Assembly: GCF_006539145.1 (NCBI RefSeq)
Contig: NZ_BJML01000002.1
Span: 372,001 to 436,000 of the forward strand
Source: Microbacterium testaceum
Lineage (GTDB): Bacteria > Actinomycetota > Actinomycetes > Actinomycetales > Microbacteriaceae
Length of the DNA stretch: 64,000 nt
Direction of reading: 5' to 3'
Part shown: positions 43,359-51,638 of the stretch, piece after piece
How positions within the stretch are numbered: position 1 is the first letter of the stretch
Layout of the letters: every line of letters begins with the position of its first letter
Made by a program: the position numbers and the translations under genes
The notes under the pieces: model-generated
The model's input: only the letters and a program-made list of their open reading frames with translations
Database searches by the model: none
What the model was told of the DNA's origin: nothing

Positions 43359-44351
43359 TCACCACTGCGGGTGGATCTCCGCCCGGAGGCGACGGTCGTA
43401 GACCTCGCGCACCAGGGTGTCGAAGGCCCCGAGGTCGAAACCTCCGTCGAGCAGTTCCGCCGCCTGGGCGTTGGCCGCCGCCTGGTCGATCGAGCGCGCA
43501 CCCGGGATCACCGAGGTGACGCCCTCGCGCGAGGCGATCCACGCGAGAGTCGCGGCCGGCAACGTCACGCCCTCGGGAAGCGCCGCCTTCAGCTCGTCGG
43601 CCGCGGCCACGCCCTCGTCGAAGGGCACACCCGAGAACGTCTCGCCCTTGTCGAAGGCCTCGCCGTTGCGGTTGTAGGTGCGGTGGTCGTTCGCGTCGAA
43701 GGTCGTCGAGCGCGTGTACTTCCCCGAGAGCAGACCGCTGGCGAGCGGCACCCGTGCGAACACCGCGACGTTCTTCTCGGCCGCGAGGGGCAGCACCTCG
43801 TCGAGCGGCTTGAGGCGGAACGGGTTGAAGATGATCTGCAGGTTGGTGAGGTTCGGCCGGGTCAGGGCCGACAGGGCCTGATCCATGGTCTCGACCGAGG
43901 CACCGTAGGCGGCGATCACGCCCTCCGACACGAGCTGGTCGAGAGCGTCCCACGTCGCGTCGTCGTCGATGACCGCCGACGGCGGGCAGTGCAGCTGCAC
44001 CAGGTCGAGCGTCTCGGTGTCGAGCAGGCGCCGCGAACGGTCGAGCCAGCCGCGGAAGTTCTCGATGACGTAGTTCTCGGGAACCTGGTCTTCGCGGCGA
44101 CCCATCTTGGTCGCCACGGTGATGTCGTCGGCACCCCGCTCCTTCAGGAACGACCCGACGATCTGCTCCGACCGACCGTCTCCGTAGACGTCGGCGGTGT
44201 CGAAGAGGGTGACGCCGGCGTCTGCCGAGGCCGCCAGGACGGCGCGCGCGTCGTCTTCGCTGACGTCGCCCCAGTCGGCGCCGAGCTGCCAGGTGCCGAG
44301 ACCGACGGCCGAGACCCGACGGCCGGTTCGGGAGAGAGGGCGCTGCTGCAT
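43359..44351 (-). CDS. Aldo/keto reductase
   Basis: The 330-residue AKR has Asp and Tyr in LFDTADVYGDGRSE, Lys in VATKMGR and His in LVQLHCPP, and ends with the AKR substrate-lid region and SVIPGARSIDQ. It is closer to the YghZ/AKR11-13 general reductases than to the sugar dehydrogenase at 33124. It probably reduces reactive aldehydes or a sugar with NADPH. GAAAGGAAACC lies upstream of the ATG. No operon partner. Confidence 0.9.
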   Translation of the reverse strand: MQQRPLSRTGRRVSAVGLGTWQLGADWGDVSEDDARAVLAASADAGVTLFDTADVYGDGRSEQIVGSFLKERGADDITVATKMGRREDQVPENYVIENFRGWLDRSRRLLDTETLDLVQLHCPPSAVIDDDATWDALDQLVSEGVIAAYGASVETMDQALSALTRPNLTNLQIIFNPFRLKPLDEVLPLAAEKNVAVFARVPLASGLLSGKYTRSTTFDANDHRTYNRNGEAFDKGETFSGVPFDEGVAAADELKAALPEGVTLPAATLAWIASREGVTSVIPGARSIDQAAANAQAAELLDGGFDLGAFDTLVREVYDRRLRAEIHPQW

Positions 44352-44476
44352 TGCGGTTTCCTTTCGAAGCGTGAGTCGAGCCTAACCAGACCGTCCGACA
44401 TCGCGGGCCGCGTCAACCCCGTCCGATCGCGGGCGCGGCGCGCCTAGCGTGGCGGCACACCCACGGAAGGAACACC

Positions 44477-44959
44477 ATGGACTCCCCCGCCGACCGGCTC
44501 CCCGGAGCCGACGAAGAGAACCTCGTCCCCGAATCCGACGGCCTCGCCGCCGACGTGCCCGCCGGCGGCGCCGGTGCGGACTCCGGTGCCGTGGGCACCG
44601 CCCGTATCGACCCCGACGACGAGGCACGCCTCCAGGGGATCTCGAGCCAGAACGACCTCGCCGGCGTCGGCACACGCGGCGCCGACGGCGCGGGCGAGCG
44701 CGGCACCGACGACGCTCGCGGGGAGGTCGGATCGACCTCGCGCCACGCCGAGGACACGAGCCGTCCCGACCACGAGCCCCGCGACGACGCACAGGACGAG
44801 GCGATCCGCACCCCCGCGTCGCCGTCGCGCTCCGATGACGGCGGCGAGCCGCACGTCGACGGCGACGACCCCATCGCGAAGTTCCAGCCGGGCGTCGGCC
44901 GCGACTCGGCCGCCTCGAGCAGGATCGCGCAGAGCCTGCCCGACCCCGACGACGCCTGA
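44477..44959 (+). CDS. Acidic, disordered protein of unknown function
   Basis: ATG at 44477 with GGAAGGA 7 nt upstream gives 160 residues. The sequence is rich in Asp, Gly, Ala, Ser and Arg, with no hydrophobic segment. The end IAKFQPGVGRDSAASSRIAQSLPDPDDA is the most ordered-looking part. It resembles in style the acidic proteins at 40870 and 50345. A terminator follows at once. No family recognised. Confidence 0.7.
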   Translation: MDSPADRLPGADEENLVPESDGLAADVPAGGAGADSGAVGTARIDPDDEARLQGISSQNDLAGVGTRGADGAGERGTDDARGEVGSTSRHAEDTSRPDHEPRDDAQDEAIRTPASPSRSDDGGEPHVDGDDPIAKFQPGVGRDSAASSRIAQSLPDPDDA

Positions 44960-44968
44960 CGCGCGTCG

Positions 44969-45018
44969 CGACGATCCGCGCATGCCCGGGGCTCTCGCCC
45001 GGGATGCGCGGATCGTCG
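44969..45018. terminator. Long bidirectional terminator hairpin
   Basis: About 21-bp arms (44969-44990 and 44997-45018) with one offset base enclose a short CTC-type loop. It lies between the convergent acidic-protein and beta-lactamase-fold genes. Confidence 0.85.
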
Positions 45019-45020
45019 TC

Positions 45021-46349
45021 TCAGTGGGCGAGGCGCAGGGCGTCCTGAGCCAGGTGGAAGAAGTCGCTCATCGCGCCGGTGACCGCCTGTGCGTCGTCGT
45101 CCGCCATGAGCCACACGACCGTCGCCTCGCTCGCGTCGTCGCGCGCGAACCAGCTGCCCGTCAGCACTCCCAGGCTCGACCCGCCCTTGAACGCGGCGTA
45201 CGGCCACGTCCCCAGGTCGAGCCCCTGCCCGGGGTTCTCGCTCAGGATGCCGAGCACCTCGGCATCCTGCGTCTGCTGCAGCGCGCGGTGGACGGCGGCG
45301 ATGTCGTTCGCACTGGCGAACCAGTCGAATCCGTCCTGCCACACGGGGGTCGCGACGTCGGCCACCTCGACGGCGAGGGGCGCCGCGTCGATCCGGTCGA
45401 GCAGTGCGCGCTTGCCCGCGTCGTCTGCGGACTTCCACTCGGCGCGCAGCGAGGCATCGCCCCACCCGAGGGTGAACAGCTCCTTGGTCGAGAAGAAGGG
45501 CGAGAGCACGGCCGGGTCGCTGTGACCCGACCGCTCCACCGCCGCCTCCACGCGCTCGCGCCCGAGCCTCGTGATCAGCAGGTCGGTCGCGGTGTTGTCG
45601 CTGATGCGGATCATCGCGGAGGCGGCGTCTCGCACCGAGACCTCGGTCCCGGTGGGCGCGGTCTGCAGCTCACCCGATGGCAGGCTCCGGTCGATGTCAC
45701 GGAGGACGAGCTTCTCGTCCCACGACAGGTCGCCGGAGGCCACGGCATCCGCCACCGCCAGAAGCACGTACAGCTTGAAGGCCGAGGCGAGAGGGGCCAG
45801 CCGGTTCGCATCGACGGCGAGCGCCTCCTCGTCACCGCGGAGCACGAGGGCGCTGACCTCGCCCGGGAGGTCGGCGAGGCGCTGCTCGACCTCGCCGAGA
45901 GAGGCCGAGGGAGACCACGGTTCCGCCACGGGTCCGAACACCATCCCGGTGATGCGGCTCGCACCGTCGATCGTGAGAGAGAGGTCGAACGGGTCGCCCA
46001 GGGCTCCCGCCAGGGTCGCCACGGCCTGGGTCTCGGTGCCCTGGTACGCCGTGACCGTGAAGGGAGCGGCCGGACGCAGCTGGCGATTGACGAGCTCGGC
46101 GACCTGCTCCGCGGGCACCTGCGCGAGGAAGCTCTCGTGCAGGACGCGCGCCCACTCCCCCGGTGTGGTGTCGGCATCGGCCTCCAGCCGGTCGATGATC
46201 CACGACACGCGTTCCCCGACGGGGGTGTCCGGTATGTCGACGGATGCCGCCGCGCTCGCGGGCGTACCCGGCGCGGCGCTCGCGCAGGCGGTGAGCGCCG
46301 CGACGGCGACGAAGGAGAGGGCGGCGGCGAGGCGACGGGCGAGAGTCAC
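45021..46349 (-). CDS. Beta-lactamase-fold serine hydrolase lipoprotein (Cpe/LpqF-like)
   Basis: GTG at 46347-46349, with GGAAGG 6 nt upstream, gives 442 residues. A lipobox LTAC puts the lipidated Cys at residue 22. An NTF2-like N-terminal domain (about 40-150) precedes a class A beta-lactamase fold with SxxK (Ser189, Lys192), SDN (250-252) and KGG (388-390). This layout matches the Cpe/LpqF family, which is envelope-linked in mycobacteria and sits in clavam clusters. The Glu166 of true beta-lactamases was not identified, so antibiotic hydrolysis is not claimed. It is anchored outside the membrane. Confidence 0.85.
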   Translation of the reverse strand: MTLARRLAAALSFVAVAALTACASAAPGTPASAAASVDIPDTPVGERVSWIIDRLEADADTTPGEWARVLHESFLAQVPAEQVAELVNRQLRPAAPFTVTAYQGTETQAVATLAGALGDPFDLSLTIDGASRITGMVFGPVAEPWSPSASLGEVEQRLADLPGEVSALVLRGDEEALAVDANRLAPLASAFKLYVLLAVADAVASGDLSWDEKLVLRDIDRSLPSGELQTAPTGTEVSVRDAASAMIRISDNTATDLLITRLGRERVEAAVERSGHSDPAVLSPFFSTKELFTLGWGDASLRAEWKSADDAGKRALLDRIDAAPLAVEVADVATPVWQDGFDWFASANDIAAVHRALQQTQDAEVLGILSENPGQGLDLGTWPYAAFKGGSSLGVLTGSWFARDDASEATVVWLMADDDAQAVTGAMSDFFHLAQDALRLAH

Positions 46350-46404
46350 GAGAATCCTTCCGGGGGGGGAGAGAGATTCCCACGCTACGCACGCCGCCTC
46401 GTCG

Positions 46405-47844
46405 TCACCTCCCTCTCGAGAGGGATCTCCGGGCGCGGCGAGCACGCCACCCGAGCACCACGTCGACCAGCACGAACACCGCGAGTGTGTACCCGACCAG
46501 CGGCAGCACCAGTCCGATCGCGACGGCCGCGACGAGTACCGCCCCGGTTCCCCACCACGGCGCGTGTCGCAGCACGCCGTGCGCGGGCGCCGCGGCGACT
46601 CTTCCGGCCGGTCGCCGCTTCCACCACATCGCATACCCCAGCACGACGAGGCCGGCGATGCCGATCGCGAGAGCGAACAGCACGAGCTGGTTCGCGAGGC
46701 CGAACATCGTGCCCATGTGCAGATCGACGCCCCAGCGCGAGAGCTTGGCCAGCAGCGGGTAGTCGGCGAAGTCGACCCGGTCGGTCACCCGCAGGGTGGA
46801 TCCGTCGATGGCCACGGCATCCACCTCCGTCGGGAAACTCCGGTGGATCTCCTGCACGACCCAGGCCGTGCCCGCCGAGGCGGGAGGACGAATCTCGAGG
46901 TCGCCGGAGTTCACGTTCACGTCTCGGGCCACGGCCCACACCACGTCGAAGGTCGCCGGATCCGCGGACGGCGCACCCGACGAATGCGTGCCGCCGTGGT
47001 GCGCGTGCTCGCCTCCGGCCGCGGACGCCGCGTCGAGGGTGGTCGTGAGGGCGGGAGTCCCCTCGCCCACGAGGGTGCGAAGCTCGGCCACGTTCGCGCC
47101 CGCGAAGGTCGACCACGTGATGCCCGTGGCCGACAGGAACAGCGCCCCGGCCACGACCCAGATGCCCACGGCCGAATGCCAGCCCGACAGACGCCGGTAA
47201 CCCGTGTGCCGCCGGTTGGGTCGCAGCAGATCGCGGCGACCCCGGCGGCTGCGCACGAACCGTCCGATCCAGAGTCCCAGTCCGGCCAGAGCCACGATCC
47301 CCAGCCACGACGCCGCGAGCTCGCTGTACCAGCGGCCGACGTCTCCGAGGTGCAGCGAGCGGTGCAGGTCGCTGATCCAGTGCCGCAACGGCAGCGCACC
47401 GCTCGTGCCGTAGGCCGGGAGGTCGCCGCGGATCTCGGTGGTGGCGGGATCGACGAAGATCGCCCTCGTCGTGCTCTCGGGCAAGGTTTCGTCGGCGAAC
47501 ATCACGCGCGTGGTCGCCCCGGCCTGAGGTGCTGGACGCACGGCGACGGGAGTCGCCCCGCCGCCGACGTACTGCTCCGCGGCCGATACCTGTTCGGCCA
47601 GCGGTACCGCCGGCGCCGTCGAAGACGCGGTGAGCTCGTGCGCGTACAGGGTGCTCTCGAGGGTCGGGGTGATCGCATACAGCGCGCCGCTCACCGCGGC
47701 GACGAGGATGAACGGCCCCACCAACAGCCCCGCGAAGAAGTGCAGGCGCCGTAGCAGCGCGGTGAACCACCCGCGAGAGGACGCCCTGTCCGCGGCAGCG
47801 GGAGCGGACGGGGTGGCCTTCGGGTCAGCGCCCACGGCGGTCAT
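46405..47844 (-). CDS. PepSY-domain membrane protein
   Basis: ATG at 47842-47844, with GGAG 7 nt upstream, gives 479 residues. The PepSY-TM pattern is clear: RRLHFFAGLLVGPFILVAAVSGALYAITP, LHRSLHLGDVGRWYSELAASWLGIVALAGLGLWIG and GWHSAVGIWVVAGALFLSATGITW. A His-rich loop (GGEHAHHGGTHSSG) lies outside. Such proteins occur with siderophore, copper or thiol redox systems and may move electrons to metals. The start overlaps a 20-codon leader frame. An unknown five-helix protein lies upstream. Confidence 0.88.
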   Translation of the reverse strand: MTAVGADPKATPSAPAAADRASSRGWFTALLRRLHFFAGLLVGPFILVAAVSGALYAITPTLESTLYAHELTASSTAPAVPLAEQVSAAEQYVGGGATPVAVRPAPQAGATTRVMFADETLPESTTRAIFVDPATTEIRGDLPAYGTSGALPLRHWISDLHRSLHLGDVGRWYSELAASWLGIVALAGLGLWIGRFVRSRRGRRDLLRPNRRHTGYRRLSGWHSAVGIWVVAGALFLSATGITWSTFAGANVAELRTLVGEGTPALTTTLDAASAAGGEHAHHGGTHSSGAPSADPATFDVVWAVARDVNVNSGDLEIRPPASAGTAWVVQEIHRSFPTEVDAVAIDGSTLRVTDRVDFADYPLLAKLSRWGVDLHMGTMFGLANQLVLFALAIGIAGLVVLGYAMWWKRRPAGRVAAAPAHGVLRHAPWWGTGAVLVAAVAIGLVLPLVGYTLAVFVLVDVVLGWRARRARRSLSRGR

Positions 47845-47903
47845 GCGCGGGCTCCGATCGACGGCGGGGCCGGAATCGGCGTGAGGGGAGCAGCAGGGAA
47901 CAT
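47841..47903 (-). CDS. Possible 20-residue proline-rich leader peptide
   Basis: ATG at 47903 opens a 20-codon frame (start MFPAAPLTPIPAPP) that ends exactly on the start of the PepSY gene with an ATGA overlap. A purine-rich GGAAAGAG lies upstream. Pro codons cluster (PAPPS), which could slow ribosomes. Coupling or attenuation is speculative; it could also be chance. Confidence 0.3.
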   Translation of the reverse strand: MFPAAPLTPIPAPPSIGARA

Positions 47904-47959
47904 CGAGGTCTCTTTCCGAACGCAGGATGCGCTCGTGACAGGACGCCGCGCAGGGCGGA

Positions 47960-47999
47960 CGCCGTCGCCCACGGCGGCCCCTCCTCAGGGGCGACGGCG
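47960..47999 (-). terminator. Hairpin between membrane gene and PepSY gene
   Basis: CGCCGTCGCCC (47960-47970) and GGGCGACGGCG (47989-47999) form an 11-bp stem with an 18-nt loop. It lies after the upstream membrane-protein stop and before the leader frame of the PepSY gene, so it could be a terminator or attenuator. Confidence 0.5.
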
Positions 48000-48115
48000 T
48001 GGGCCGGAAGGGTGGGGACGCGCCCGAAGACACGTCGACGATCGCGCTGATCCGGCGAGGTGCACGGCACAGCGGTCGATCGCTCCGCCGCCGCGAGAGG
48101 CGGGCGGAGCGAGAC

Positions 48116-48724
48116 TCAGGATGCCGCGAGAGGAGGCCCGCGCCGGTGCGCGGACGACACCATGAAGGCCGAGTGCGGACGCACCGCGACGACGACGACG
48201 GGCACGGTTCGCCGCACGGACGGCGCCGCGGGAAGGGTCAGCACGACGCGCACCCGCGCGCGGAGCCACACGACGCTGCGCTCCGCGAGGATCCGCAGGG
48301 CGGCGAGCGTCCGCTCGCCCCGGTGCAGGGCCAGGGTGGTGGCGACAGCGGCGACGGCGTGGCCGAGCCACATCGCGGCATGCGGGCTCACCGGCGCAAG
48401 CGCGGTGCCCGTGAGCACCGGGAGGGCGGAGCCGTGAACGTGCGCCGCGGCGGCCAGGTCGTAGCTGCCGAGCACGAACAGCGCGTGGAACAGCACTTGG
48501 CTCACCGCAACGGCCACCGCGAGGCGCCAGGTCGACAGGCGGCGCCCGGCCAACACCGTGCACACGACGAACGACAGAGCGAGCGGCACGGCGACACCGA
48601 ACAGGCCGGGAACCTCTCCTCCCCCGCTGACGTGCGAGAGCAGAGCGACGAAGGTGGCGACGGATGCCGCGGCGGTACCGCGCGCTACGCGTGTCGCCCG
48701 AGCCTGTCGTCGCATGGGACTCAT
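48116..48724 (-). CDS. Membrane protein of unknown function
   Basis: ATG at 48722-48724 (or 48715) gives about 202 residues with four to five hydrophobic helices. His residues lie near the helices (SHVSGGGEV, LFHALFV, HVHGSAL, PHAAMWLGHAVAAV), which might suit metal or haem handling. It is upstream of the PepSY protein in the same direction. I do not recognise a named family. A shared metal or envelope role with PepSY is inferred only from position. Confidence 0.7.
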   Translation of the reverse strand: MSPMRRQARATRVARGTAAASVATFVALLSHVSGGGEVPGLFGVAVPLALSFVVCTVLAGRRLSTWRLAVAVAVSQVLFHALFVLGSYDLAAAAHVHGSALPVLTGTALAPVSPHAAMWLGHAVAAVATTLALHRGERTLAALRILAERSVVWLRARVRVVLTLPAAPSVRRTVPVVVVAVRPHSAFMVSSAHRRGPPLAAS

Positions 48725-48955
48725 TGTGCCAGGCGACGACGCTCGGACCGGACGGGTGTCAGCGGCCGAGAAGTGGGCGTTCCGCGCGAGACGCGGACCT
48801 GATCCGGCTGGTCGACGAGAGCGTCGCGCGCCACCGCGGTCGGCAGCGGGATCCAGCGGGCGTCGGCGGTCACCATCTCGTCCTGCCGGTCGGACGGCGA
48901 CGCCGCGGCGAAAGCCCGCCCCTAGGCTGAAACCCACCCAGGCCAGGAGGATGCC

Positions 48956-49960
48956 GTGACCCCACCCCGTGTCGTGATCGCCGGCGCGAGCGGCTTCATC
49001 GGCCGCGCGCTGACGGACGCCTTCCGTGCGGACGGTTACGAGGTGGCGACGGTCGGGCGCGCCGGGGACGCAGTGTGGACAGACCCTGGCGCAATCGCTC
49101 GGCTCGTCGACGGAGCCGACGTGCTCATCAATCTGGCGGGGAAGATCGTGTCGTGTCGGTACAACGATGCGCATCGCGACGAGATTCTGCGCTCGCGCGT
49201 CGCCACCACCCGGGCGCTACGCGAGGCCGTCGCGAACGCGGAGCGCCCTCCGCGCGTCTGGATGAACGCGTCGACCGCGACCATCTACCGGCACGAGACC
49301 GAGCACGGTAACGACGAGCGGGACGGCATCACGGGCGAAGGCTTTTCGGTCGACGTCGCGACCAACTGGGAACGCGCCCTGTTCGCCGGAGAGCTCCCCG
49401 CCACGCGCCGAGTGGCCCTGCGGATGGCGATCGTCTTCGGCGACGGACCGGCGACCCGCATCCTGCTCGCCCTCGCGCGACTCGGTCTCGGCGGACCCCA
49501 GATCGACAGCTGGTGGTTCCCGCACCGCCGGTACCGCGGGATCGGACCCCGTCCGACGGGTCCCGTGTGGTCGAGCTGGCGCCAGACATCGGGAAGGCAG
49601 CGCTTCAGCTGGATCCACATCGACGATGTCGTGGCATCCGTCCGCTTCGTCCGCGATCACGACGAGATCGCCGGACCGGTCAACCTCTCGGCTCCCGGCG
49701 TCACCGATAACCGCACGCTCATGCGCGAACTGCGCCGCGTTGCGCGCGCCCCCTTCGGCCTGCCCGCCTACCGGTGGATGCTCGACCCGGCCATGGCGGT
49801 GCTGCGCAACGAGCCCGAACTCGTGCTGAAGAGCCGGTGGGCCGTTCCGCGCGTGCTGACGGAGGCGGGATTCTCGTTCCGCTATCCCGAGATCGGCCCA
49901 GCCCTCGACGCCGTCGTCGCGGTGCGTCCCGCTCGCGCGCGCGACCTCATCTCGCGCTGA
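48956..49960 (+). CDS. NAD-dependent epimerase, TIGR01777/DUF1731-type
   Basis: GTG at 48956 follows AGGAGG with 5-nt spacing; the ATG at 48951 runs into a stop at once. The 334-residue protein starts VVIAGASGFIGRALTDAF and has the SDR39U1/YfcH features ADVLINLAGKIV, WMNASTATIY, RMAIVFGDG, FSWIHIDDVV and PVNLSAPGVTDNRTLM. The reaction of this family is undefined. A TAGGCT box lies 24-29 bp before the start. Monocistronic, with a hairpin downstream. Confidence 0.9.
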   Translation: MTPPRVVIAGASGFIGRALTDAFRADGYEVATVGRAGDAVWTDPGAIARLVDGADVLINLAGKIVSCRYNDAHRDEILRSRVATTRALREAVANAERPPRVWMNASTATIYRHETEHGNDERDGITGEGFSVDVATNWERALFAGELPATRRVALRMAIVFGDGPATRILLALARLGLGGPQIDSWWFPHRRYRGIGPRPTGPVWSSWRQTSGRQRFSWIHIDDVVASVRFVRDHDEIAGPVNLSAPGVTDNRTLMRELRRVARAPFGLPAYRWMLDPAMAVLRNEPELVLKSRWAVPRVLTEAGFSFRYPEIGPALDAVVAVRPARARDLISR

Positions 49961-50018
49961 GTGTCGGAACGCACGCCGCCCCGCACCGTCGCAAGCGTCG
50001 GGCGGGGGCGGCATGGAA

Positions 50019-50039
50019 CGATCCCGCACGGCGGGATCG
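50019..50039. terminator. Bidirectional terminator hairpin
   Basis: CGATCCCGC/GCGGGATCG form a perfect 9-bp stem with an ACG loop between two convergent genes (stops at 49960 and 50044). Confidence 0.75.
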
Positions 50040-50043
50040 GGGG

Positions 50044-50202
50044 TCAGACCTGACGGCGGATGAATCGCAGGAGCGCGGCGATGATCCCGATGATGAGGAT
50101 GATCACGCCGATCCACAGCAGGAACTTCACGGCCTCGACGAAGATGCCGAGGAACAGGAGCACGAGGCCCACGATGACGAGGATGATGGCGAGAGCGGGC
50201 AT
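50044..50202 (-). CDS. Small two-helix membrane protein
   Basis: Starting at ATG 50202 the product has 52 residues: MPALAIILVIVGLVLLFLGIF and a second helix around LLWIGVIILIIGIIAALL, then RFIRRQV. The sequence GGAGGG directly abuts this ATG, too close for a normal ribosome site, so a start up to 26 codons upstream is possible. Function unknown; it resembles short actinobacterial stress-type membrane proteins. A GTGTCAAGG motif lies 39 bp upstream of the 50202 start. Confidence 0.75.
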   Translation of the reverse strand: MPALAIILVIVGLVLLFLGIFVEAVKFLLWIGVIILIIGIIAALLRFIRRQV

Positions 50203-50240
50203 CCCTCCACTGAGCGCCTGCACCGCCGCTCGGCGCTCGG

Positions 50241-50249
50241 CCTTGACAC
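50241..50249 (-). promoter_or_regulatory. GTGTCAAGG motif upstream of small membrane protein gene
   Basis: On the minus strand the site reads GTGTCAAGGCCGAGCGG. It faces the opposite copy at 50274-50282, so CTTGACAC and GTGTCAAG form an 8-bp inverted pair in the divergent gap. Confidence 0.35.
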
Positions 50250-50273
50250 CGCGAGCGGCCCGCGGCAGTGCGC

Positions 50274-50282
50274 GTGTCAAGA
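50274..50282 (+). promoter_or_regulatory. GTGTCAAGA motif upstream of repeat protein gene
   Basis: GTGTCAAGACCGCCGCGG lies 63-71 bp before the repeat-protein ATG in the same orientation. It is the fourth of four similar sites. Confidence 0.35.
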
Positions 50283-50344
50283 CCGCCGCGGGCTCGGCAT
50301 CCGGGGTCTAACGTCGGTGACACCATCGAACTCAGGAGGCGCAC

Positions 50345-50617
50345 ATGGCCGAGCGCGACGTCAACGGACATGACTCAGGACACGGCACCGGACCAGGTGA
50401 AGGCGAGTACACCGACGTGCAGCTGCCGGACGGTACCGCCGACCGCGGGAGCTCCGACCTTCCCGGCGAATACGTCGACACCGAGCACGCCGACGGCAGC
50501 GAATCGCGCCCCCGCGCCGATGAGGCGGGCGCCTACACCGACGTGGAGCAGCCCGGCGGACACGAGTCGCGCGAGAACCTCGACGACCCCGGCGAGTACA
50601 CCGACCGCGATCGCTGA
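50345..50617 (+). CDS. Acidic protein with four 21-residue G-[EA]-Y-[TV]-D repeats
   Basis: CAGGAGG lies 7 nt before ATG 50345. The 90-residue product is made of four units starting GEYTDV (20), GEYVDT (41), GAYTDV (62) and GEYTDR (83), spaced exactly 21 residues apart. Each is followed by acidic residues and a P/A-D/G-G turn. No membrane segment or cysteine is present. The protein is probably extended or disordered. No family name is known to me; it belongs to the stress-type neighbourhood. Confidence 0.75.
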   Translation: MAERDVNGHDSGHGTGPGEGEYTDVQLPDGTADRGSSDLPGEYVDTEHADGSESRPRADEAGAYTDVEQPGGHESRENLDDPGEYTDRDR

Positions 50618-50621
50618 GCCG

Positions 50622-51551
50622 TCAGCGTTCGAGCGTGCGACGGGGATCCACGCGATAGGCCGCGCGGTAGGCCTCGACGAAAGCCGCGGTGTCGGTGAAC
50701 CCCCACCGAGCCGCGACGTCGCGGAGGGTGACGGAGGTGGGGTCGGCGCCGACGAGGTCGGCATGGGCGGCGCTCACCCGCGCCGTCGACAGATACTCCT
50801 CGGGCGTCGCGCTGAGCTGACCGTTCGCGGCGAACGACCGGCGGAGGCCGGCGACAGAGCTGCCGACGGCGCGCGCGACGTCGTCGACGGTGACCGGCAG
50901 CGAGGCGTGGTCGTCCATCCACGACGTCGCCGAGGTGTAGATCGACGCCTGCTCGATGGCCGAGGCTCGACGCTCGCGCGGGTCTCCCGCGAGAGGGAAG
51001 GCTTCGAGCGTGGCGATCGCGAGGGTGCGACGCACGTGGGCGCGCACGAGGGGCTCGGTCATCAGGGGCGCCTGCGTGAGCGACCAGCGCACCGTCGCGA
51101 GCCAATAGTCGCGAAGCCGACGCGAGACGGGGCCCGTTCCAGCGAAGCGCACGGAGAGGTCGTCGTCGCCGTAGATCGCTCGCGCCGTCTCGATCAACCA
51201 GTCGGTGTCGAAAGCGATCAGGTGCAGGTCGGTGTCGTCCGGACGGCCGATCAGCTCGTGCCCCGGCTGCACGAGACCCGGCTCGACGCTGTACTCCCCG
51301 GTCTCGGACCCGATGGTCCACGCGTATCCCGGTGTCGAGGTGGCGAAAAAGAACCGATCCGCCTCATAGATCACCTCGGCCCGGCATCGCCAGGTCAGCC
51401 GCCGCATCGAGAAGGAGGCGTCGCCGACGGCGTGCTCCGCGAAGGTGCCTCGATCCGCTTGCACCACGACGTGCCCATACTGCGCTTGCAGCCAGGCCTG
51501 CGTCTCGGCGGCGTCGCTCGTGCGCACGCTGGTGTCGAAGAAATCGTTCAT
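50622..51551 (-). CDS. AraC-family transcriptional regulator
   Basis: ATG at 51551 gives 309 residues; no Shine-Dalgarno precedes it, so a start at 51596 is possible. The C-terminal AraC double HTH reads VDDVARAVGSSVAGLRRSFAANGQLSATPEEYLSTARVSAAHADL and LRDVAARWGFTDTAAFVEAYRAAYRVDP. The N-terminal part is a cupin-like regulator domain. It is divergent from a GNAT gene, which may be a target. Effector unknown. Confidence 0.87.
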   Translation of the reverse strand: MNDFFDTSVRTSDAAETQAWLQAQYGHVVVQADRGTFAEHAVGDASFSMRRLTWRCRAEVIYEADRFFFATSTPGYAWTIGSETGEYSVEPGLVQPGHELIGRPDDTDLHLIAFDTDWLIETARAIYGDDDLSVRFAGTGPVSRRLRDYWLATVRWSLTQAPLMTEPLVRAHVRRTLAIATLEAFPLAGDPRERRASAIEQASIYTSATSWMDDHASLPVTVDDVARAVGSSVAGLRRSFAANGQLSATPEEYLSTARVSAAHADLVGADPTSVTLRDVAARWGFTDTAAFVEAYRAAYRVDPRRTLER

Positions 51552-51638
51552 AGAGAGGGGGGTCGACCGCCGGAAAGGCGGGACGCCTCCGCCCATGATA
51601 GGTAACCGAACGCTTCATCAGCCCCCGAGAGGATCCCG

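Noticed and set aside
45021-46349. Class A beta-lactamase (antibiotic resistance) call
   Set aside because: The NTF2-like N-terminal domain, lipid anchor and unclear Glu166 fit the Cpe/LpqF family better.
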